From: Acidobacteriota bacterium
Lineage (GTDB): Bacteria > Acidobacteriota > Terriglobia > Acidiferrales > UBA7541
Reading direction: 5' to 3'
Assembly: GCA_003224135.1 (NCBI GenBank)
Contig: QHYO01000566.1
Coordinates: 1-8,585, forward strand
DNA length: 8,585 nucleotides
Shown in pieces: positions 1-4,944 of the stretch (positions within the stretch are counted from its first letter, which is position 1; every line of letters begins with the position of its first letter). The translations under genes were made by a program, and so were the position numbers. The notes under the pieces were generated by a model that saw only the letters and a list, made by a program, of their open reading frames with translations, was not told the origin of the DNA and searched no databases.

Positions 1-162
1 GTGTTGGAACTCCCTCAGCCAAGGCGCATCTTGGACTCGCGAATACAAACCTGCTTAGCTTCTGGTATCGGCAATCAGAGCTAATCTGTAATTTCCTGCA
101 TCTATCTGATTTTAAGAAGCTTAATAGTCTTTGGCCGGCAGGGTCCCGGTAGATTCAATGAC
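1..162. other. Left-edge non-coding stretch, possible tail of a gene
   Basis: No recognisable gene. On the plus strand one frame is open from base 3 to a TAG at about 150-152 (49 codons, no start codon inside the window) and two others close earlier. Any of them could be the tail of a plus-strand gene entering from the left and converging on the amidase. The conceptual peptides resemble nothing I know. No clear hairpin followed by a T-run that would terminate the amidase transcript is visible. Confidence 0.3.
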
Positions 163-1554
163 TTAGTTCATCCTGGGTGTAATTTCCATGACTGCTGAAT
201 AGGCGAGCAGACGCGCATCTTCGCCTCGCGCCGCCGTGAGTTGAATTCCTGCTCCACCTGGAAACGGCAAAGTGACGACCGGCGTTCCTGCCAGACTCCA
301 CGGAGTGGTGTAGCGAAGAATTTTGCTCCGCGTTTGCGCGTGATCCTTCCCCGCCTCCAGCTTGCTGATTGGCGAGCACGGCATCATCAGGAAATCAAAC
401 GAGCGGAACAAAGCGTCCACGCTTTGGCGAAATTCCGCGTGCCGCAATCGCTGCCGGCTAATTTCATCCGCGCTAAGGGACGCGCCCCACGCCAAACGCT
501 CGCCGATCGGCGAAGGAAAGTGCGAAAAATCTCCACCAGTCTTCGCCGAGTGAATCGCTGCCGCTTCGCTCGCCTGGATCGGTGCATAAATCGAAAGCGC
601 ATCTTCCCATTTCGCCCCTTCAAAGGAATGGACTTCCGCGCCCGACTCGGCAAGCAACCCTTTGCACGCTGCAAACGCCGACAGCACATTCGCAGCGCAA
701 TCGTGGAGAAATTCCTCCGCGATCGCGCCGACCTTCACATGAAAATGTGGAACTTGCAAGCTCGTCTCACGCGGGTTGCTTTCGCCGGTAACTTTCAAGC
801 CGAACAAACCTTCCGCAAGAAGCGGCGCATCGCGCAAGTCCTCGAAGATCCAGCCCAGGGTGTCGAAGGATTGTGCGAGGTGCACTCCACCGGTCCACAA
901 CTTGCGATCCCAGGCCAATCCGATCGAAGCGCGGTAACCCGCCAGCCCGCACAGCGCCGCAGGCACGCGAATCGAACCGCCGGTGTCGGTTCCGATCGCG
1001 GCAATCGCCGAACCTTCCTGCACGCTGCCCGCTCCGCCGCTGGTCGAACCGCCCGTCAAAAGTTTTGCGTTGGCAGGTTGCAGGCAATCGCCGAAATCAG
1101 GATTTTCGCCGGTGATGCCATACGCCAGGGGATGCAGATTGGTCTTGCCAAGGATCACCGCGCCCTGTGCGCGCAATCGTTTCGCGACCGCCGAATCTTG
1201 TTGCGCAATTTCGTTTTTTTCCGCGTAGAAACGCGTACCGGCGGTGGTGCGGAATCCTTCGAGGTCGAAACAATCCTTCAGCGAAACGGGCAGCCCGTAG
1301 AGCAGCGGCTTGTCATCAGCAGGAAGTGTGCCTGCGCCAAATTTTTCCAGCGCGCGATCCGCTTCAACGAGCGTCCAAGCTTTATCGAGCGAGAGGTATA
1401 CATTTCTTCCGGCGTTTTGATTCGCGTTCGCAAGCGCCTGCTCGGCCAACCGCCGAGGGGGCATTTCTCCTGCCAAAAGCGACGCACGAAGTTTCTGCAG
1501 CGGGCTTAGACTGCGGCTCGGATTCGCGCTCGAACCATTTGCGGTGGGCGCCAT
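163..1554 (-). CDS. Amidase-signature (AS) family hydrolase
   Basis: This 463-residue protein belongs to the amidase signature family, cytosolic serine hydrolases that cleave amide or carbamate C-N bonds through a Ser-cisSer-Lys triad. The lysine sits in GLPVSLKD (K93). The glycine/serine-rich loop GGSTSGGAG supplies the cis-serine (S170). GTDTGGSIR supplies the nucleophile (S194). The 24-residue spacing between the two serines equals that of fatty acid amide hydrolase, so all triad residues are present. Length is normal for stand-alone amidases. The rest resembles GatA-like or AtzF-like amidases, but no gatB or gatC is nearby, so a GatCAB role is unlikely and the substrate cannot be named. 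The ATG at 1554 is preceded by only a weak GGA-type ribosome site. It is the last of three minus-strand genes, 139 bp after the broken secreted-protein gene, and could be co-transcribed or have its own promoter. Confidence 0.9.
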   Translation of the reverse strand: MAPTANGSSANPSRSLSPLQKLRASLLAGEMPPRRLAEQALANANQNAGRNVYLSLDKAWTLVEADRALEKFGAGTLPADDKPLLYGLPVSLKDCFDLEGFRTTAGTRFYAEKNEIAQQDSAVAKRLRAQGAVILGKTNLHPLAYGITGENPDFGDCLQPANAKLLTGGSTSGGAGSVQEGSAIAAIGTDTGGSIRVPAALCGLAGYRASIGLAWDRKLWTGGVHLAQSFDTLGWIFEDLRDAPLLAEGLFGLKVTGESNPRETSLQVPHFHVKVGAIAEEFLHDCAANVLSAFAACKGLLAESGAEVHSFEGAKWEDALSIYAPIQASEAAAIHSAKTGGDFSHFPSPIGERLAWGASLSADEISRQRLRHAEFRQSVDALFRSFDFLMMPCSPISKLEAGKDHAQTRSKILRYTTPWSLAGTPVVTLPFPGGAGIQLTAARGEDARLLAYSAVMEITPRMN

Positions 1555-1668
1555 GAATCCATTCTAATGGCGTTTCCGGGCAATTCCGAAAGTGGCCGGA
1601 GCAGGGAAAAAACCAATCACTCAATCTAATTCTTCAGCGAGCATTTTTGTTGAGGATCAGATCAGGTT

Positions 1669-1699
1669 TGTCTTGCTCAATTTGCTGTCTTGCTTAATT
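1669..1699. repeat. Two 14-bp near-identical direct repeats, 17-bp period
   Basis: TGTCTTGCTCAATT (1669-1682) and TGTCTTGCTTAATT (1686-1699) differ at one base and lie 17 bp apart. The second copy overlaps the stop codon (1694-1696) of the broken secreted-protein gene, and both lie upstream of the amidase. Spacing of about 1.6 helical turns and a single pair make a paired binding site possible, but a chance tandem duplication is equally plausible. Confidence 0.5.
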
Positions 1700-2163
1700 T
1701 CCGGACGGCACGATCGTCGCGGCCTTTTCCGGTTTCCGTTTGAACTGGAATAAATCAGCCGACGTTTTTCCTTTGTTGTTCTGGTATTTCCATTCTTGCG
1801 TCAGGTGATCCTTGTCCGGAAAGCTGAGCACAAGACCGACCATGTGTCCTTCATCCTGCGTTTTCATTCCAGTAACGCGGACCAGCGTGAATGTATATTT
1901 CTCCGCACTGCCCGACATGGTTTCCGTTTTCATCTGCGGCTGATTTCCCGTGCTGCAATAATGCGTAATCAGAATGTGATCGCCGTCCGCGCGACAAGCG
2001 TGTACGTAGCTTTCACCGGCCCGGCAGAATTCCTACCTTCCCACTCACCTACCAATGTTTTCAGTCGTTCAAACGGCGAAATCTCATTTCCGGGAGTCCC
2101 TCCGCGCGCCGCAACTGAACAAACCAGCAACGCCAACATGAACGAACCGAGTTTGCGTCCCAT
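1694..2163 (-). pseudogene. Small secreted protein (possibly DUF1579-like), frameshifted with internal loss
   Basis: The reading starts at an ATG at 2163, preceded by a perfect AGGAGG (2168-2173) four bases upstream. It opens with a signal peptide (MGRKLGSFMLALLVCSVAA), then FERLKTLVGEWEGRNS and ATYTLVAR, and then runs into a TGA at 1971-1969. One base-frame over, coding resumes at about 1987 with DGDHILITHYCSTGNQP and continues through a strand-rich part (MVGLVLSFPDKDHLTQEW) to the TAA at 1696-1694. The two halves clearly belong together. In relatives as I remember them, roughly 20 residues ending in a YHLDGD-type motif separate the first and second parts, so a deletion of 3n+1 bases near 1988 best explains the break. 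Family: small acidobacterial secreted proteins opening with LxGxWEG, possibly related to DUF1579; function unknown. It lies 95 bp after the PLP enzyme gene on the same strand. It could be a true pseudogene or an assembly error. Confidence 0.7.
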
Positions 2164-2167
2164 TTGT

Positions 2168-2173
2168 CCTCCT
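2168..2173 (-). promoter_or_regulatory. Shine-Dalgarno AGGAGG deciding the start at 2163
   Basis: A full AGGAGG on the minus strand, four bases before the ATG at 2163, shows that translation starts there and not at the in-frame ATG 78 bases further upstream (2241). The chosen start also puts a signal peptide at the very N-terminus. Confidence 0.75.
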
Positions 2174-2258
2174 AGGCTTCCCGAGCCGCGCGGCAAAGCA
2201 CTATCATCCTCTTGCAACCGGCCATTTTCCACTGATTCCATCCGAGCCGATTCCGTCG

Positions 2259-3428
2259 TTACGAGAGCGCTTGTTTCAGATCCGCAATCAGATCCTCCGC
2301 GTCTTCAAGGCCGACGGAAACTCGCACTGTGCCGGGAGTCACTCCCGCCGCTTCCAGTTCCTGCTTGCTCATCCGGTAGTGCGAACTGTACACCGGCAGC
2401 ACCACCAGCGATTCCACGCCGCCCAGGCTGGCCGCCAGTAAAAACAGTTGCACGCGATCGCAGAATCGCCGGAATGCCAGCATTGAGCCGACTCCTTTCA
2501 TCTGTTTTCTTGCCAGGGCGTGGTCCGGATGCGACTTCAATCCTGGATAGTGCACGCGCGCTACTTTCGGATGCCGTTCGAGAAAATTCGCAACCGTCAT
2601 GGCATTCACGCATTGCTGCGCGACGCGCACGCCCATCGTTTTCATTCCGCGAATCAGCAGGAACGCCGCGCCGGGATCCATCGACCCGCCGAGATAAATC
2701 ACCATGTGGCGCACGCGATCCATCCACTTGCGACTCCCGGCCGCGGCACCCGCGATGATGTCCGAATGCCCTCCCAAATATTTCGTTGCGCTGTGGACCA
2801 CCATGTCAAAACCGAGCTCGAGAGGTTTCTGCAGCATCGGAGTGGCAAAGGTATTGTCGATGATGGAGACGAGATTGTGCTTTTTGGCGAACGCAATCGC
2901 GTTTTTCAGGTTCACCAGACGCAGCGTTGGATTTGTCGGCGTCTCGACGTACAAAACTTTTGTGTGCGGTGTGGCGAGAGTCTCGATTCCTTCGAGCGAA
3001 GTCGCCACCTGGCGGACCGTGATGCCCATGTCGGGGAAAAGATCGCGCATCAACCGATAGGTGCCGCCGTAAAGTTGCGCCGTCGAAATCACTTCATCGC
3101 CTTGCTGCAAAGCTCCGAGGAGCGCGGAAGAAATGGCGGCCATTCCACTCGAAGTGACTACCGCAGCGTCCGCGCCTTCGAGCGCGGCGATTTTTTCTTC
3201 GGCTACGGTTAGCGTCGGATTCCCGTAACGCGTATAGATGTACGCCTGATTTTTTCCTTCCGCCCATTCTTTCATTTCTTGCGTGGACGAAAATGTGAAA
3301 GTCGAGCTCCGGCAGATACTGGTTCCCACGCCGACATTTACGCCGTGGCGCTTCGGTTCGCCGGCGTGGATCGCCAGCGTGCGAGCTCCAGCTTTTTGAT
3401 GAGCCTTTGGCCGGCTTGTAGTTTTCAT
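2259..3428 (-). CDS. PLP-dependent trans-sulfuration enzyme (cystathionine gamma-synthase/lyase type)
   Basis: A 389-residue cytosolic enzyme of the Cys/Met-metabolism PLP family (fold type I), which makes or breaks the C-gamma-S bond of cystathionine, homocysteine or related amino acids. Visible landmarks: YTRYGNPT (Y65, R67, contributed to the neighbouring subunit), SSGMAA (G95, M96, phosphate loop), LYGGTY (Y120, stacking on the cofactor ring), DNTFATP (D191, pyridine nitrogen), SATKYLGGHSD with the Schiff-base lysine K216, and GTVRVSVG (R369, substrate carboxylate). The position equivalent to Cys116 of methionine gamma-lyase is glycine (G122), which argues against a dedicated methionine gamma-lyase. 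Choosing between MetB, MetZ and cystathionine lyase is not possible from sequence alone. About nine residues usually found between the strand ending MLAF (319) and RRF (320) are missing in frame. The ATG at 3428 has only a weak ribosome site. It is divergent from padR and heads the minus-strand run. Confidence 0.9.
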   Translation of the reverse strand: MKTTSRPKAHQKAGARTLAIHAGEPKRHGVNVGVGTSICRSSTFTFSSTQEMKEWAEGKNQAYIYTRYGNPTLTVAEEKIAALEGADAAVVTSSGMAAISSALLGALQQGDEVISTAQLYGGTYRLMRDLFPDMGITVRQVATSLEGIETLATPHTKVLYVETPTNPTLRLVNLKNAIAFAKKHNLVSIIDNTFATPMLQKPLELGFDMVVHSATKYLGGHSDIIAGAAAGSRKWMDRVRHMVIYLGGSMDPGAAFLLIRGMKTMGVRVAQQCVNAMTVANFLERHPKVARVHYPGLKSHPDHALARKQMKGVGSMLAFRRFCDRVQLFLLAASLGGVESLVVLPVYSSHYRMSKQELEAAGVTPGTVRVSVGLEDAEDLIADLKQALS

Positions 3429-3453
3429 AGTGCGTCCATTTGGGAAGCTGATT

Positions 3454-3465
3454 TTGCCGCGGCAA
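3454..3465. promoter_or_regulatory. Perfect 12-bp palindrome TTGCCGCGGCAA
   Basis: This self-complementary 12-mer lies 26 bp upstream of the PLP enzyme start codon, between it and padR. The position would suit an operator for the PLP enzyme gene. A perfect 12-bp palindrome can arise by chance in GC-rich DNA, and no second copy was seen in the window. Confidence 0.35.
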
Positions 3466-3534
3466 GCACCAAATTGGCGCCGCTGCGGTGTCCCGGTCTC
3501 CGGTTGTTCGGAGCCCAGACACCCGGCGCGACTC

Positions 3535-3565
3535 TTGACAGGCGCACCTTCAATAGGTCAATAAT
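3535..3565 (+). promoter_or_regulatory. Candidate padR promoter
   Basis: A consensus -35 box TTGACA occupies 3535-3540. At 17-19 bp spacing follow AT-rich -10 candidates, TCAATA (3558-3563) or AATAAT (3560-3565). Transcription would then start at about 3571-3575, at or next to the padR ATG (3575). With no Shine-Dalgarno upstream of that ATG, this predicts a leaderless or nearly leaderless mRNA. Confidence 0.45.
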
Positions 3566-3585
3566 GACTGTGTCATGAATGACCT
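3555..3585. promoter_or_regulatory. 31-bp palindromic operator over the padR -10 and start codon
   Basis: The outer half-sites AGGTCA (3555-3560) and TGACCT (3580-3585) enclose the inner half-sites ATGAC (3564-3568) and GTCAT (3572-3576) around a 3-base centre. Of 15 base pairs per arm, 12 are symmetric if the centre is excluded, far more than expected by chance. It covers the proposed -10 box and the padR ATG (3575-3577), so a bound repressor would block polymerase. By analogy with other PadR regulators, the likely ligand is the PadR dimer itself. It could also act on the divergent PLP enzyme gene, whose ATG lies about 127 bp away. Confidence 0.65.
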
Positions 3586-4138
3586 AATCTTGATGGCTGC
3601 TCTTCTGGAGGGACCGAAGCACGGCTGGGCGCTCAAGAAACTCGCGGGTTTTCTGGGCGGGCAGAATGCCATGCACAATAATCTTGTTTACCCGCTGCTG
3701 AAGAAATTTGTGGCAGCGGGCTGGGTGCGGCGGCGTGAAGAACCGGGAGAACGCGGACAAAGACGCAGCGTCTACTGCCTGACTTTGCCTGGTAACCGGG
3801 AATTGCTGCGGCGCTTGAGAGAATTTGGTGCGAAGGAAGCCTCTTCTCCCATTGAATTTCGCATTCGTGTTGGTCTTTTTGGCATCGTGGACGCGGATAC
3901 CCGGAAGCACATTCTTGACGAGCGGGCCCGCTGGCTTTCCACGCGCGAAGATCACTTCTCCTTCATCCAGCAAGGATTGAAGGCGATGGACAGCTCCAAG
4001 TGGGGCAATGAAGTTGTCGGATTTTTGCTCAGAGAAGTTCGCGCCGAGCGCAAATGGATCGCAGCTCTGCGTAAGAAAGAAAGTGCTCGGCCACCAAGCG
4101 CTGCAAAAGTTCCGCAGCGGAATCGCGGGGAACGATGA
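3575..4138 (+). CDS. PadR-family transcriptional regulator
   Basis: A 187-residue DNA-binding protein. Residues 1-72 form a PadR-type winged helix: DLILMAALLEGPKHGWAL (helix 1), a helix ending NNLVYPLLKKFVAAGWV that includes the recognition helix, then a basic wing (RRREEPGERGQRRSVYCLT) ending in the usual Y-x-L-T before the linker. Residues 100-168 are helical (LDERARWL, FIQQGLKAM, LLREVRAERKWI) and match the C-terminal dimerisation part of the longer PadR subgroup. Such proteins usually repress their own operon and a neighbouring target in response to a small molecule or membrane stress. The ATG at 3575 has no ribosome site upstream and lies in a strong palindrome. An ATGA overlap joins the gene to the methyltransferase-like gene, making that its most likely target. 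The basic, proline-rich tail (171-187) is probably disordered. Confidence 0.85.
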   Translation: MNDLILMAALLEGPKHGWALKKLAGFLGGQNAMHNNLVYPLLKKFVAAGWVRRREEPGERGQRRSVYCLTLPGNRELLRRLREFGAKEASSPIEFRIRVGLFGIVDADTRKHILDERARWLSTREDHFSFIQQGLKAMDSSKWGNEVVGFLLREVRAERKWIAALRKKESARPPSAAKVPQRNRGER

Positions 4139-4797
4139 TTACATCCGTTAATGTTGCGAACCGGAAAGCCGCGATCCTGCTCGCTGCCCCTCTTTTTGCT
4201 CCTTTTTCCGGCGAACTCAATCTCAGCTCGCAGCAAGCCTTTCATACTGCCAACCAGGCATGGATGATCTGGGCTATTTGGTGGCTGGCGATGGCGTTTT
4301 TCAGCAAATCGACGAAGCGACGCGAGAGTGTCATTCAGCGCATCGAACACCTTGTTCCCGCCTTCCTGGGTTTCCTGTTGATTTTTCGAGCAGACTTTGG
4401 CGGCGCTTGGCTGGCGCGACCGGTGTTCTCAGCCAATTCCTTGCTGCTCTTGATCTGCGTGGTTGCGACGATTCTCGGATTGCTTTTCGCCGTGTGGGCA
4501 CGGCTGACACTCGGAAGCAATTGGAGCGGGACAGTCACCATCAAAACGAACCATCAGCTGATTCGCCGCGGACCTTACCGCTGGATCCGCCATCCGATCT
4601 ATACGGGAATGCTCGCGGCGCTGCTGGCAACCGCGATCGCGCAAGGGTTGCTCAGCGGGCTGCTCGGATTTGCATTTGTTTTTCTCGCGCTGTATCGAAA
4701 GGCGCGCAGGGAGGAAAAGTTTCTCGCTCAGGAATTCGGCGAAGACTTTACCGAACATCGCCAGCATACGGGCATGTTTTTGCCGCGATTTTCGTGA
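4135..4797 (+). CDS. ICMT/PEMT-like integral membrane methyltransferase
   Basis: A 220-residue inner-membrane protein. Hydrophobic stretches lie at about 11-23, 41-57, 72-86, 102-123 and 158-187. The C-terminal signature of the isoprenylcysteine carboxyl methyltransferase / phospholipid methyltransferase fold is intact: GPYRWIRHPIYTG (146-158), followed by the acidic REEKFLAQEFGEDFTEHRQ segment (192-210), the parts that bind S-adenosylmethionine in family members. Bacteria lack prenylated CaaX proteins of the eukaryotic kind, so the substrate is unknown; a lipid, quinone-like or other hydrophobic small molecule is likely. Its ATG overlaps the padR stop (ATGA, 4135-4138), with a GGGGA stretch just upstream, so it is probably translated by coupling and controlled by PadR. 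The gene is followed by the palindrome cluster that probably ends transcription. Confidence 0.85.
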   Translation: MITSVNVANRKAAILLAAPLFAPFSGELNLSSQQAFHTANQAWMIWAIWWLAMAFFSKSTKRRESVIQRIEHLVPAFLGFLLIFRADFGGAWLARPVFSANSLLLLICVVATILGLLFAVWARLTLGSNWSGTVTIKTNHQLIRRGPYRWIRHPIYTGMLAALLATAIAQGLLSGLLGFAFVFLALYRKARREEKFLAQEFGEDFTEHRQHTGMFLPRFS

Positions 4798-4819
4798 CGT
4801 TCGAGAGACATTTCCTCCT

Positions 4820-4831
4820 GGGCTAAAGCCC
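4820..4831. repeat. Palindrome 1 of the convergent-gap cluster
   Basis: GGGCTAAAGCCC forms a 5-bp stem with an AA loop, 23 bp after the methyltransferase stop. It is the first of four different hairpins in the gap. Confidence 0.7.
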
Positions 4832-4839
4832 GTTGGTTT

Positions 4840-4875
4840 GGGGGTATTTATGTCGGAGCTGAAGCTCCGACCCCC
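4840..4875. repeat. Palindrome 2, strongest hairpin of the cluster
   Basis: The core GTCGGAGCTGAAGCTCCGAC (4852-4871) is a perfect 9-bp inverted repeat around GA. Flanking GGGGGT (4840-4845) and ACCCCC (4870-4875) can pair as an alternative outer stem. Its position between convergent genes suits a two-way transcription stop, although no long T-run follows on either side. Confidence 0.75.
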
Positions 4876-4883
4876 AGCAAGAT

Positions 4884-4901
4884 GGCCACTTGAAAGTGGC
4901 C
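4884..4901. repeat. Palindrome 3 of the cluster
   Basis: GGCCACTTGAAAGTGGCC is a perfect 8-bp inverted repeat around GA. Like palindromes 1 and 2, it has a CT-purine-A-AG type centre, although the stem sequence differs completely. Confidence 0.75.
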
Positions 4902-4907
4902 GCTACG

Positions 4908-4934
4908 CTGCCGAGATCCGCAATCTTGCGGCAG
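4908..4934. repeat. Palindrome 4 of the cluster
   Basis: CTGCCG (4908-4913) pairs with CGGCAG (4929-4934). Inside, either AGAT/ATCT (4914-4917 with 4923-4926) or CCGCAA/TTGCGG (4918-4923 with 4926-4931) can form, so two alternative folds exist. It ends 11 bp from the EF-G-like stop codon and lies in that gene's 3' untranslated region. Confidence 0.65.
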
Positions 4935-4944
4935 GAAATGAGGG

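Noticed and set aside
241..1509. 422-codon open frame on the plus strand opposite the amidase
   Set aside because: It is an arginine-rich, low-complexity shadow of the amidase, which has an intact catalytic triad on the minus strand. No ribosome site or family resemblance.
2520..3212. 230-codon plus-strand frame opposite the PLP enzyme, and the overlapping 1796-2758 frame
   Set aside because: Antisense shadows of clearly coding minus-strand genes; composition dominated by Arg, His and Ser with no motif.
4820..4934. CRISPR array or tRNA-like cluster
   Set aside because: The palindromes differ from each other in sequence and are not evenly spaced, so there are no direct repeats with spacers. 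No tRNA arms or T-loop sequence are present.
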